A stretch of 64,000 nt of DNA from Oscillatoria sp. SIO1A7 (GCA_010672965.1 JAAHFN010000022.1:203095-267094); one strand, 5' to 3'. Numbered from the stretch's first letter, positions 26,125 through 36,500 are shown. Numbers and translations: made by a program. The notes: generated by a model from the letters alone, not told the origin.

Positions 26125-27084
26125 CTAGCATGTCTCAGACGATGTTTTCCAGTCTGCTGCATTGGCCACTACCCGATCTCGACCGTTATTTTTGGCTTTG
26201 TAAAGCGCCTCGTCAGCCCTTTTTAAGACAGACTCTATAGTTTCGCCATCACACCAATAGGTTGCTACTCCAATGCTGACAGTTAGTTGCAAAACACTGC
26301 TCTTTGCTACTGGCACTGAAGCTTCGGCAATGGTGCGCCGGATGCATTCGGCTAAGTTGGCGGCTTCTTTAGTATTGGTTTCAGGTAAAAAAACCAAAAA
26401 CTCTTCGCCGCCAAAGCGTCCGAAACTATCCTCTTCTCGCAGAGCTTTTAGGGTTGCATCTACCATTACTTTTAGAGCTTCATCGCCTACAGCATGACCG
26501 TAGGTATCGTTAATACTTTTAAAGCGATCGATATCGATTGACAAAACAGAAACTGGCCTATCGCCTTGGCGAGCGAGGCTAAGTTCTTTTTGTCCCCTAT
26601 TTAAAAGATGGCGGCGATTGGGGATACCAGTAAGAGGATCGGTTGTCGCTAATTTCTCTAGGTCTGCTAGGGCTTTTCTTAACTCGTCTCTCGTATGCTT
26701 TAACTCTAAATGAGTTTTGACGCGAGCTAGAAGTTCTAGGTCATTAAAAGGTTTCGTTATATAATCTACAGCACCCCGCTCGAATGCCTGGATTAGATTA
26801 TCTTTATTGTTGCTAGCAGTTAAAAATATGACAGGAATTTCTCTATAGTTAGGATTTAATTGCAAATTATTGCATGTTTCCAAGCCATCCATTTCTGGCA
26901 TCATTAAATCTAACAGAATGAGATCTGGTCTGGTAACTTTGACCCGCTCTAGAGCTTCTTTGCCGCTGGTAGCAAAGGCTGTAATATAACCTACTGCATC
27001 CAGCATGGTTCCAACAACCCGGAGATTATTGGTCGAGTCATCTACCACAAGGACTAGAAATTGTCTGGGGTTAAACGGTTCCAC
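26125..27084 (-). CDS. Response regulator diguanylate cyclase
   Basis: The 319-residue product joins a receiver domain (residues 8-130, acidic DD at 15-16, phospho-site D59 in LILLDLMMPEMDG, TKPFND) to a GGDEF domain. The active site is GRFGGEEFLVF. An RxxD inhibitory site (REED) lies five residues before GGEEF, so product inhibition by c-di-GMP is expected. A short coiled linker (HTRDELRKALADLEKLATTD) joins the domains, as in PleD/WspR-type enzymes. It should make c-di-GMP on phosphorylation. No dedicated kinase is adjacent; the giant kinases 7 kb away are possible partners only by proximity. Confidence 0.92.
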   Translation of the reverse strand: MEPFNPRQFLVLVVDDSTNNLRVVGTMLDAVGYITAFATSGKEALERVKVTRPDLILLDLMMPEMDGLETCNNLQLNPNYREIPVIFLTASNNKDNLIQAFERGAVDYITKPFNDLELLARVKTHLELKHTRDELRKALADLEKLATTDPLTGIPNRRHLLNRGQKELSLARQGDRPVSVLSIDIDRFKSINDTYGHAVGDEALKVMVDATLKALREEDSFGRFGGEEFLVFLPETNTKEAANLAECIRRTIAEASVPVAKSSVLQLTVSIGVATYWCDGETIESVLKRADEALYKAKNNGRDRVVANAADWKTSSETC

Positions 27085-27325
27085 GGGCTGCTGAGCTGGG
27101 GATAATTTTTTAGTTCCAGTTTATCAAAAGAAAATTAAGCGGGAATTAGAAGCAATTCTTAGGGAGAAAGGCAGGGCGAACATAGCACGAAGCATTCCTG
27201 ACACCGATGGCAGCCCCACAAACCACACCCTCCTGCTGTAGGGTCATAGCACTAGACATTAAAGTTAAGACTATACAACTATCGTTCCGCAGCGCTCTAT
27301 CTGCCTTGCTCGTGCAGAAGAGTTA

Positions 27326-27505
27326 GGAGACTTCTGGGAAAGAAAGTACCGCTTCCCCTCCACCCACCCACACCGCCCGCAGGAGGGGACTTTGGTGTGG
27401 GTTTTTCCCGGGTCGCAGTACCCACCCCCAACCCCCTCCCGAGAGCTCCCGAGAGGGGGCCGAAGCGCTCCGATCCATAAGTTATTTTTATTACCAGAAG
27501 TCTCC
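27326..27505. mobile_element. 180-bp MITE-like element, 12-bp TIRs
   Basis: Perfect inverted ends GGAGACTTCTGG (27326-27337) and CCAGAAGTCTCC (27494-27505) are flanked on both sides by TTA (27323-27325, 27506-27508). Its left part, CTGGGAAAGAAAGTACCGC, and the CCCTCC/GGAGGG interior are shared with the element at 44959, which is inserted in the third giant kinase gene. Confidence 0.75.
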
Positions 27506-27527
27506 TTACCTCTGCGCTATCTGCGCA

Positions 27528-27555
27528 GTAGGGGCGAATGGCCATTCGCCCCTAC
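27528..27555. repeat. Perfect 28-bp palindrome
   Basis: GTAGGGGCGAATG is followed directly by its reverse complement. It is the same word as the cores of the elements at 5951 and 18901. Confidence 0.8.
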
Positions 27556-27845
27556 TATATTGTTGCGGAAGCGCCATATGCTGTTATTTTGAAACCATTG
27601 GGGTGGCGATCGCCACTATCCCCCGCGAGCCAGGGTCATCTATTCTGTCTCTGCTAAAAAATGCCATTATTATAGATAGCGCTCTCGGTAGGAATAAAGG
27701 CTCGGGGCTGGCAAAAGGGCATATTCGGGGATGCGATCGCCTCGGTTGGCATCCTAGTATTTGCGGGCCATGAAGTTCCCAAGCAATTTTTCGCCCAGAC
27801 GCACCCAAGGCGACAATACGCGACCATTTGACTGGAGGTCTTGCT

Positions 27846-28010
27846 ATGCTGTTACTCTTTTTAGTCTTCATTCTCCTGCTGGTTATCTCTGCTACTCCGC
27901 TTTTGGGCCTACTGGAAATCCGTTGGTCTTTACAGTTAATGCTCGCCTTATGTGCCCTTTTCCTCGTTGCGGGATGGGCGCTGTTCATTTGCTACCCGCT
28001 ATTTTCGTAA
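27846..28010 (+). CDS. Small two-helix membrane protein (54 aa)
   Basis: GGAGG at 27834-27838 is 7 nt before ATG 27846. The 54-residue product is almost wholly hydrophobic: one helix (MLLLFLVFILLLVISATP), a short polar turn (LLEIRW), then a second helix ending ICYPLFS. Start and spacing are convincing for such a short gene. No family is recognised and there is no operon partner. A longer minus-strand frame over the same DNA is basic and repeat-like and is rejected. Confidence 0.6.
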   Translation: MLLLFLVFILLLVISATPLLGLLEIRWSLQLMLALCALFLVAGWALFICYPLFS

Positions 28011-28407
28011 ATTAGACTTACACTTATCCGCATTGCGCTCTTTCGGCTTTATCTCTGATTTTTTCCCGAAGCGCTCTATTAGCCTTTATTTTAAGGCTAT
28101 ATTAGCAAGAGCTAGCACGCCCATTGTACCACCGCATTTTATGGGCTATTTTTATGGAGCCAAGTCATAGAGGCGTCTAAGAGGCTCAATTGACAAAAAG
28201 CGATCGCTTCGGTCGTAGGCGGCATTCTGTCTGGAAACCAATGGCTGGCATACAGTAGCTTGCGCGTAGCGCTATAAGCTGCGGCGGGTGCAGCTCTTTT
28301 AAAAAAAAGCGCGCCTTATAATTAATCATCCCTAACCGCAGGGCGATCGCACTCTTGCTTGGTTGCGTGCAAAATAGATCTTGTTCTCTATCGCAATTTA
28401 ATTCGCA
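28011..28407. other. Intergenic region, no gene seen
   Basis: Contains a dispersed GCTTGCGCGTAGCGCTATAAGC repeat near 28258 and the leader of moaE. Confidence 0.4.
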
Positions 28408-28923
28408 ATGAACGCATTCGCAACGAACGCCGTACTCCCGATTACCCTAAATTCTCCCATTGGAGACAATCCTGCAGATAGTTTTGCTATTACTTTTGCG
28501 CCCTTATCTATAGAAGAAGTTTACGGTCTAGCAGATGACCAGGCCAACGGGGCGGTGGTGGTTATGAGCGGTACGGTGCGCAATCAAACCGATGGCAAGA
28601 AGGTGGTGGCTCTGGAGTATCAAGCCTATGAACCAATGGCTATGCAAATATTTCGCAAAATTGCGGCTGAAATCCGCCGCTGTTGGCCCGAGGTAAATAG
28701 AGTGGCTATTCAGCATCGCACGGGCCGGTTAAAAATTGCTGAAATTAGCGTTCTAGTTGCTGTGGGGTGTCCCCATCGTTCCGAAGCTTTTGAAGCTTGC
28801 CGCTATGCGATCGATACTCTCAAGCACAATGCCCCAATTTGGAAGAAAGAACATTGGGCCGACGGTTCCAGTTCTTGGGTTAGCATAGGTGCTTGCGAAG
28901 CTGACTCGGATATATCTTGTTAA
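28408..28923 (+). CDS. moaE: Molybdopterin synthase catalytic subunit MoaE
   Basis: MoaE pairs with thiocarboxylated MoaD to insert sulfur into precursor Z, giving molybdopterin. The 171-residue product carries the family features ANGAVVVMSGTVRNQTDG, ALEYQAYEPMAMQ, the active-site segment HRTGRLKIAEISVLVAVGCP HRSEAFEACRYAIDTLK, and WKKEHWADGS with catalytic lysines. The N-terminal 30 residues are an extension of low conservation. An ATG inside it is possible but ATG 28408 is taken. No moaD or other mo genes are adjacent; mobA lies 18 kb upstream on the other strand. Confidence 0.92.
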   Translation: MNAFATNAVLPITLNSPIGDNPADSFAITFAPLSIEEVYGLADDQANGAVVVMSGTVRNQTDGKKVVALEYQAYEPMAMQIFRKIAAEIRRCWPEVNRVAIQHRTGRLKIAEISVLVAVGCPHRSEAFEACRYAIDTLKHNAPIWKKEHWADGSSSWVSIGACEADSDISC

Positions 28924-29735
28924 TTTATTTATTGTGGGACGACCCAAGGGGGGTTGTTTGTCCGTCCTTATTATTTTGGCGGCGATCGCTCGTTAGCTGT
29001 CAAAAACTAGAAATGGGTATCGCAAAAATATGCTTTTATAGCACTACCGCTTAAGGTTAGGACAGTTACAAACGCTCTATTGCAATGATTGCAGGACTTT
29101 TGCTGACTGCTGACTGCCGTTGCAAGAGCGTCTTTGCAGGAGAATCGCATGATAGCTTACTGCTATATACCATTTGCTTGTGTAGCGGGAGCATCCTTAT
29201 GTTAAGATCTGAATTTCTAGGGTCTTGAGGGGTATAAGCGCGCCCGCCTATTTGTGGCGCTTTCGGGCATTGGTGTCAAACAGCGGTCAAAAAGTGGATG
29301 TCCTGCGGGCAGACCAATAACTTTCCCCAAGCGCTTTTAGTAGGGAAATTCTTATGTTGCGATGCCCCGGGTCTTTGCCAAATTCTGCCTCGCCGCCAGC
29401 AAGGGGCGCATCTGCAGCATAAGAATTCCTAAAGAAAGTAAGCGGGAATTCCAATAGGCGATTTTGCTGCCTCATAAAGAAATTAATCTGGGTTGATGAC
29501 TCCCTTTATATAATAAAGAACAGTCTTTTTAGGGACTTGTACAAAATAAAATAAAGCGCGATCGCCTTCTCGCTTGCAACAGCCTGCGGAACTGGTATAT
29601 TATTAAGCCGCAAGTCCCAATACCCGACATTTTTGCCCCGACATTGAAGTGCAGGGACAAACCCCTCCTGTGTGGTAACTGCGTGGGGAAAGACCCCCTA
29701 ATAAGCCCCCTAGAAAATTGTCCCACCTGCAAGCT
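28924..29735. other. Long intergenic region before the WD40 gene
   Basis: Repeat fragments include TATAGCACTACCGCTTAAGG with AAACGCTCT (about 29037-29080, related to 59350-59395 and 27245) and GCTGACTGCTGACTG (29103). A possible promoter for the WD40 gene would lie after 29500. I see no gene. Confidence 0.4.
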
Positions 29736-32558
29736 ATGGAAACCGTCGCGCCCATGCATATAACTGAAGATAGGGAACTGGAAAAAATTGGAGCCAATTT
29801 GGAAGACTCCGATCTAGAAGAAGTCACTACAACTAGACTGAACGTTTCAGGGGATTTGCCCCCCAAGGAGCGCGACGTTGAGGAAGCCCCCACTAACATC
29901 GGCGTTCCTATCGGTCAACCCCGCAAAGCATTTATCGGTGGCAGGGAAGTTGCTACCTTTACAGGGCATACCTCCTCGGTTACTTCGGTCTGTCTTAGTC
30001 GAGACAGTCGAATTGCTATCTCCGGAGGTTTTGACGGCACTCTAAAACTCTGGGAAATACCTGTAGGGCGCAGTTTGGGGACTTTAAAAGGACATACATC
30101 TTGGGTAAACTCAGTCTATCTGAGTCTCAATAATCGATTTGCCCTCTCCGGGAGTTCTGACGATACTATCAAACTGTGGGAAATTTCTACAGAACAATGT
30201 TTGGGAACTTTTGAAGAAGATACATCGGAGGTGACCTCAGTTTGCCTTAGTGCCGACAATAGATTTGCTTTATGCGGAACCGACCATAACACCATGAGCC
30301 TTTGGGATTTATCATCCGGACGTCGTTTGCGCTCATTTGCCGGTCATACAGATGACATAACTTCGATCTGTCTGAGTGCAGACAATAAACTCGCCCTGTC
30401 TGGCAGCAAAGACAACGCGATTATGCTCTGGGAAGTCGCTACGGGACGCTGTCTGCGCGTGTTTGCCGGTCATACTTGGGTGGTTAATTCAGTCTGTATG
30501 AGCGCCGATGGAAAATTTGCCCTATCCGGCAGTTCTGACGGCACCCTTAATCTCTGGGAGGTGGAGACTGGCAAGCGATCGGAAAGCTTTAAAGGACATA
30601 CATCTTGGGTAACCTCTGTCGGTTTGAGCGCCGACGGGCGATTTGCTATCTCTGGCAGCGGCGATGGTACGATAAAACTGTGGGAAGTTGGCACCGGAAA
30701 CTGCGTGGGGACTCTAGAAGGACATACATCTTGGGTCAATTGCATCTATCTGAGCGCGGATAGCCGATATGCTATTTCTGGAGGCGATGACAATAAGCTG
30801 AAACTCTGGAGTTTGGATTGGGAATTCGAGAATCGCCAGCTAGCGGATTGGGATGAGGGAGCGCGTCCCTATTTGCAAAATTTCCTAACCCTACAGACAC
30901 CCTATGCCGCCGAATTACCAAAAGACCGCTTCCCGAGGGAGGAAGAAATAGATAGAGCGCTGGTTCGTAGCGGCAGTCCGAGCTGGGCGGAAAAAGATTT
31001 TCAAACCCTGCTGTATAATCTCGCCTGCGCTGGTTATGGTTGGCTGAGACCGGAAGGAGTGCGCCAAAAAGCGATAGAAATGGCAGGCGAAATGGCAGGC
31101 GAAATGGCAGGGGTTAGATTTTTGGAAAAAGAAACGCTGCCTCCAAATCCATCATCTGCACCTTTGTCCTCCCCCGTGCGATCGCCTGCTATCAGTCCCG
31201 CGACAGAAAAGGCGGCGAAAGTAATTTTGACCTTTATTGCCGGTAGTATAAAAGGACGGGAATTTGTATTTGAGAAACGCACGACTCGTATTATAGGGCG
31301 CGCTAAGGATTGCAACTTTATCCTGCCCGATGACAAAGAACACCGGACAATTTCGCGCTATCACTGTTTGCTGGATATCAACCCCCCTTATATTCGCGTG
31401 CGCGACTTCGGCAGTCTCAATGGCACCTTCGCGAACAACCAAAGAATCGGCTCGCGCAAAGAGCTGGCCAATGGCGCAGAAAATACTCTAGAAAATAAGC
31501 CAGAAAATAGGGAATGCGAGCTGTTGGATGGGGATATTCTGAAAATGGGGAATATCAGCTTGCAAGTTAGGGTTGAGGGAAAAAGCTCTACAGTGCCTTT
31601 GGATTTAGATTCTCTGGCTTTGGATCTGGGAAAACTATCTGGTGGCAGGGTGAAGCGATCGCTACAAAATAGCTCTGCCAATCTGCCTGCTATCGAAGGC
31701 TACGCGACTCTGGTAGAGCTGGCTAAGGGAAAAGGCAGTGAAGTCTATTTAGCAGATAATATTGAAAGCGGCGAAGAAGTGGCGCTTAAAGTTATGCGTT
31801 GCTCCGATGAGGCAGGCTCTCCCCAGGCTATAGATACTTTCCTGCGCCAGATAGAAAATACGAAAGCCTTGCAGCATCCCCATATTTCTCAAATCCTAGA
31901 TTATGGCTATGAAAATGGCACCTTCTTTTTGACCATAGACTATTGCGATAGCGGCAGCATAGCCGATTTAATGCGACGGCGCAAAAAAACTCTATCTATT
32001 AATGAAGCAAGAACGATAATTTTCCAAGTCTTAGATGGTTTGGAGTACGCTCACAATGCCGAGATTCCCTATGTCAAACAAAAAGACGGTCGTTTTAGTA
32101 AGGGAACAGGATTTATTCACGGTTGTCTGCAACCGGCAAATATTCTGCTCGTCCAAAAGAGCGATCGCTTCGTTGCTAAAGTCGGTAACTACGGATTAGC
32201 TAGAGCTTTTGACTGGGCGGGGTTAAACGGTCGTACCCGAACTGGAGCTAAGAGTATCCTGCCTGCTTTTATGCCTCGACATCAAGTAATAGATTTCTAT
32301 TATGCCAAGCCCGAAATAGATGTCTGGGCGGCAGCGGCTTGTCTTTATTATATGCTTACTGGCAGTTATCCTCGGGACTTTAAAGGTAAAGATCCTTGGC
32401 TGGCGACCTTGCAAACTAAGGCTATACCAATTCGCGATCGCAATCCCTCGATTCCCAAACCTCTTGCCGCTTTAATTGACTTGGCTCTAAGCGATCGACC
32501 CCATATCCATTTTAAAACTGCTATCGAATTTAAGAAAGCTTTGACTACTATTGTCTAA
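29736..32558 (+). CDS. WD40-FHA-pseudokinase protein
   Basis: The 940-residue protein has three parts. Seven WD40 repeats (about residues 70-365, each ending in xLWE) form a propeller. An FHA domain (about 495-615) has the phosphothreonine-binding residues GR 521-522, S540, H543 and NGT. A protein-kinase fold runs from about 655 to 940. The kinase keeps the ATP lysine (VALKVM, K685). The catalytic loop is HGCLQPAN (795-802) instead of HRDLKPxN, and DFG is replaced by NYG (818-820). Both catalytic aspartates are therefore gone. It should bind phosphoproteins and partners rather than phosphorylate. A MAGE triplet repeat lies in the linker. ATG 29736 is preferred over a TTG 18 nt upstream. Confidence 0.9.
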   Translation: METVAPMHITEDRELEKIGANLEDSDLEEVTTTRLNVSGDLPPKERDVEEAPTNIGVPIGQPRKAFIGGREVATFTGHTSSVTSVCLSRDSRIAISGGFDGTLKLWEIPVGRSLGTLKGHTSWVNSVYLSLNNRFALSGSSDDTIKLWEISTEQCLGTFEEDTSEVTSVCLSADNRFALCGTDHNTMSLWDLSSGRRLRSFAGHTDDITSICLSADNKLALSGSKDNAIMLWEVATGRCLRVFAGHTWVVNSVCMSADGKFALSGSSDGTLNLWEVETGKRSESFKGHTSWVTSVGLSADGRFAISGSGDGTIKLWEVGTGNCVGTLEGHTSWVNCIYLSADSRYAISGGDDNKLKLWSLDWEFENRQLADWDEGARPYLQNFLTLQTPYAAELPKDRFPREEEIDRALVRSGSPSWAEKDFQTLLYNLACAGYGWLRPEGVRQKAIEMAGEMAGEMAGVRFLEKETLPPNPSSAPLSSPVRSPAISPATEKAAKVILTFIAGSIKGREFVFEKRTTRIIGRAKDCNFILPDDKEHRTISRYHCLLDINPPYIRVRDFGSLNGTFANNQRIGSRKELANGAENTLENKPENRECELLDGDILKMGNISLQVRVEGKSSTVPLDLDSLALDLGKLSGGRVKRSLQNSSANLPAIEGYATLVELAKGKGSEVYLADNIESGEEVALKVMRCSDEAGSPQAIDTFLRQIENTKALQHPHISQILDYGYENGTFFLTIDYCDSGSIADLMRRRKKTLSINEARTIIFQVLDGLEYAHNAEIPYVKQKDGRFSKGTGFIHGCLQPANILLVQKSDRFVAKVGNYGLARAFDWAGLNGRTRTGAKSILPAFMPRHQVIDFYYAKPEIDVWAAAACLYYMLTGSYPRDFKGKDPWLATLQTKAIPIRDRNPSIPKPLAALIDLALSDRPHIHFKTAIEFKKALTTIV

Positions 32559-32863
32559 TCGCTAGCGGTCATTTGCTAGTAACATTGCTTGAAGCTTGCT
32601 ATAGTTAGTTATATTTTAAATTATCTCTAAATGAGAGAATTGATTTTCTCAAAATACTATAGAAAATCAATTAAGCTCGTCAGAATTGACATAGAGTTTG
32701 GCACGAGTTTGGACAATCTTTCTGCAAAAGATATTGCAGTCAAGCGGAATCACCCCTCCTGTAGCATAAGGATTATAGTCCTGCTGGCTGGCGATGACAA
32801 CCCGATATCCTTGGCTAATTCTAGACCAATCAGGAGCATTTCACTTTTGTAAATAGTAGTAAG

Positions 32864-33167
32864 ATCGTGTCGGTTTTAATGCCCCAAAAAAAGTCAAGTC
32901 CTGCGTAGGACGGGCTTCCGAAAAGTCCGTACCAGTCCAAACGGACTTTTCGGAAGCCCGTCCTACTGGCAAGGCGACGGTTAAAATTGTGTGTAAATGT
33001 AGGTTGGGTTGAACGGAGTGTTGGCGGAGCCAACTCGTGCGAGTAACCCAACTATACCAATCGTTGCGCCCTTGTTTCGTTCCTCAACCCTTCCCTACAA
33101 TTTTAACCGTCGCCTTGCCACTACGAGAGATTCCAATTTTTTTTGTGGGTATTTAACAGGACTTGAT
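32864..33167. mobile_element. MITE-like element containing a second element
   Basis: The outer copy has imperfect terminal inverted repeats (ATCGTGTCGGTTTTAATGCC at left, GGGTATTTAACAGGACTTGAT at right read inwards). It contains the long hairpin CTTCCGAAAAGTCCG / CGGACTTTTCGGAAG. It matches the element at 61319 almost throughout, but is interrupted by 154 bp of other DNA at 32967-33120. Confidence 0.8.
32967..33120. mobile_element. Nested 154-bp element with CTAC duplication
   Basis: Perfect inverted ends of about 24 bp start TGGCAAGGCGACGGTTAAAA and close with its reverse complement at 33120. CTAC flanks both sides (32963-32966, 33121-33124), while the homologous element at 61319 has a single CTAC and no insert. 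The interior has a GGTTGGGTT/AACCCAAC hairpin. Confidence 0.88.
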
Positions 33168-33213
33168 ATAAATAGTAGGGAGCGGCTCGGGAACGAAACC
33201 CAACAAAGCGCGT

Positions 33214-33363
33214 TATAGCGTTTCTCAAATTAGTGTAATGAACGAAAACGTAGGGGCGACAGCAACAAGAGCAACCGTCTCGGCTGTATAACGGGAATTT
33301 CCGTATTGGGATGCTTCGCCCGCTTCGCCCCAGAAACCTCACATCAATTTGAGAACCGCTATA
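33214..33363. repeat. MITE-like element, TATAGCGTTTCTCAAAT family
   Basis: Left end TATAGCGTTTCTCAAATTAG; right end ATTTGAGAACCGCTATA. The interior has GTAGGGGCGACAG and is shared with copies at 57382, 59149 (inverted) and 63739. Confidence 0.8.
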
Positions 33364-33534
33364 GTTTAGTTGGGTTTCGTTTCCGGGCCGCTCCCTACAT
33401 AGCTATATACCACCGTCCGCTAATTATACGCGAATAACGGCGAAGAGCGATCGCGCGCTCTCCTAGAATCATTATAGAGATTATATCTTGCCAAAATATC
33501 GCTCTTTTAGCAGAAAATTAAGCCATCTAAAAAA

Positions 33535-36500
33535 CTAGACGAGCTTATCTTCAATTGGTAGCGAGATCGCAAATTCCGTACCAACTCCAGGTTCGGAAAA
33601 ACATTGCAATTGCCCGCCATGTTGTTCCGTAACTATTTGGTAACTAATCGACATGCCCAATCCGGTTCCTTCACCGACCGGCTTGGTGGTGAAGAAGGGG
33701 TCAAAAACTTTCTTGCGAACGCTTTCGCCCATTGCCGACCCATTGTCGGCAATGCGAATCCTGACAGTTTGCGCGTCTAGCACCTCCGTGGCAATGCGAA
33801 TTTCGGGACTCTTGCCAGCATAGGATGTGCTTAAAACGTCAATAGCATTCGTGAGAATATGCAAAAACACTTGGTTTAGTTGACTTGCATAGCAATTTAC
33901 TAACGGCAGTTTACCGTAGTTTTTGACTATAGCAATTTCCGGGCGCTCTGCCACAGCTTTGAGGCGATGTTTTACGATTGTTAAGGTATTCTCCAATCCT
34001 TCGTGGATGTCCGCCTGCTTTCTATCCGCTTCGTCCAGGCGGGAGAAGTTTCGCAACCCCAAGACAATATTTCTAATGCGATCGCTCCCATTCTTCATGG
34101 AAGCGAACAGTTTTTCCAGATCCTCGCGCAAAAACTCCAGATTAATCTCCTCCATCTTCTCTTCTATAGCTTCGCTGGCATTGGGCGATTCCTCTTCGTA
34201 AACGGCGAGCAGGTCTAGTAAATCGCCGACATATTCCCGAGCGTGACCGACATTCCCCGCGATAAAAGTGATGGGGTTATTGATTTCATGGGCAATCCCC
34301 GCCACCATTTGTCCTAAAGAAGACATTTTTTCCGTTTGGATTAATTGCGCTTGAGTCTGCTGCAATTGCACCAGAGTTGCTTGCAGGTCAAGGTTTTTCT
34401 CTTGTAGCTCCTCGGTTCTTTGCTCCACTTGGGCTTCCAGGTTGTGGCTGTAGTCTGATAGGCGACTGTAAAGACGAGCATTTTCTATAGATATGGCAGC
34501 TTGGGCGGTCAGCAGGTTGAGAACTTCGATGCGATCGGGGGTGAAGGCATCTGCGATCGCCCGGTTTTCGAGATAGAGAATGCCAATTAATTTGCCGATA
34601 TGGAGGATGGGGGTGCAGCAGAGACTTAGGGGTTGCTCTTGGCTCAGATATGGATCGGAAGCAAAAGCAGTTTCTCGTTCTAAATTATTAATAATGAAAC
34701 TCTCCCCTGTCCGTTTGACGGTGTTGATAATGCTACTGGGTAGGTTTTCAGTTCCATTGAGGGGACTATTGGTTAGGTTGCTGTTGCCATTAATGCAGAT
34801 TGCGGCGACTTCCCAAGTATCGGAGCGGTTTAAAATTAAGGCTCCTTTATCGGCTCCGGCATTTTCGAGGACGACGCCCATCAATTTAGAGAGCAAGGCA
34901 TCTAGAGATATTTCAGAGGATATCGCTTGGGAAGCTTTGATGGCGGAGGCGAGGTCGAGGACGGAGGTAGTAGAGGTGACCGTACCCAGGGTTTGGGTGG
35001 TGATGCCGGGATTGCTGGGACTCGGGCGATATTTGGACTCTTGCAGAATGGGCAGCAGGAGTTGAGGATATTTTTCTTCTAGTTGCTCTATCTTAGCCTT
35101 GGCTCCCCAACGAGCGTAGCAATAGTAGGCTTCCTGCATATAGCCAGCGGCAAATTTTTCTTTACCCCAATCCAGGTAGAATTTGGCTGCCAGTTCGTTG
35201 GCTAATGCTTCTTCTTGTATGTACTCGTTGGCTTTGGCTCCGGCTATGGCGCAATCGTACAGTTCTATTGCCTCCAGTTTTTCACCTAAAGCCCGATGTC
35301 GCTCTGCCTCCACCAGATAGAATTTGTGCAAATAATTCATCGGCGCGTTATCTGCCCATTTCTGCATCTTTTTTTGGGTTGCAGTGACCTTTTGCATAGT
35401 TTTTTCCCTTTGCGCTTCGCAGGCATTTGGGTAGAGAGCGAGCCGCGCCAAAGAATTGTAAAAATAGTATATGGGAATACCGGCAAAGGCTGTAGCTTCG
35501 TTCAAATATGTGGCTACTATTTCGGCATTATCAACCGCTATAACAAATTCGCCAAACAAATAAGATATTAGCAACTTATTTAACGACATATGCGCAATTG
35601 CCAGAACATCATTTGAGGCTTGATGAAGTGGCAGCATAACCTTTTCCTTGTAAGCAAACCCGCTTAAAGTCCAGGGATTTTCATCGGCAAACCCGCGTAA
35701 GTTCAGAACGGCTTGGCGAAAAATTACCAGGTAATTCAGAGCGGTTTCTTGTTTTAGTTTGCGGAGTTGGAGCGTATAGTTGTCCATCTCTCGGGATACA
35801 TCGGACAGTTCTCGACCGTTCAAGTAGCAATGGGTGCAGTAATTCAGCGCTGAATAAGCACCATATTCTACATCTCCCGTTTCCAGACCGATGGTGAAAG
35901 ATTCTTGGAAGGGTTTTAAGGTTTTCGCCAGATGCTCCCGCCAATGGGTAATACAAAAATAAACGACCGTATAGGTTTTGGCGGCAAGCGATCGCGCATT
36001 TAACCGAGATAACACCTCTAAAGCCAGCCTGCCGAATTCATATGCTTTCTCCAACTCTCCGAGAACTCCGCACAGAATTTGCCCGTAATTGGCATAGGCA
36101 AAAGCCGAGTCGGCAGCATTACCATATTTTATGGATAAATTGACCTGTTGCAAGACAACCAGGGGCAACAGTTGCGGGCCTGCTACATAGACAGCCGGAA
36201 TTAGTTTGGAGATGATGCGCATGGCTGCCAGTTTGTCAGGAGCGGTCATTTCTGGCAGTTCGATTAGTTCCGAAGGTCGTTTCCCCCCTAACAGAGATGC
36301 TGTTTCTGCTAATCCCTGCTGAATATCTTCCGGTTGCGGTGACTCTGGCAGTTCCACTCCCAACTCCCGCAAAACTGGGAGAGCGATCGCAATTCCCACC
36401 AGAGGTTTATTTTGTGCCATAGAGGCTTGAATCTTGGCCTCATAAACCTTGACTTTATCCAGCAGAGCTTTTGCCTGTTGCAATACTGTTTCAACCAACT

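Larger units (their letters stand above)
27085..27845. other. Intergenic region with two palindromic elements
   Basis: Contains the 180-bp element at 27326 and the palindrome at 27528. Frames on both strands from 27297 to 27988 lie over repeats or read against the small membrane protein gene, and I do not support them. Confidence 0.5.

Noticed and set aside
27584-27988. 134-codon minus-strand frame
   Set aside because: It is antisense to the small membrane protein gene, basic and low-complexity, with no family resemblance.
32830-33051. 73-codon minus-strand frame resembling the start of the 61-kb phosphatase frame
   Set aside because: The shared peptide is translated mobile-element sequence, not a conserved protein.
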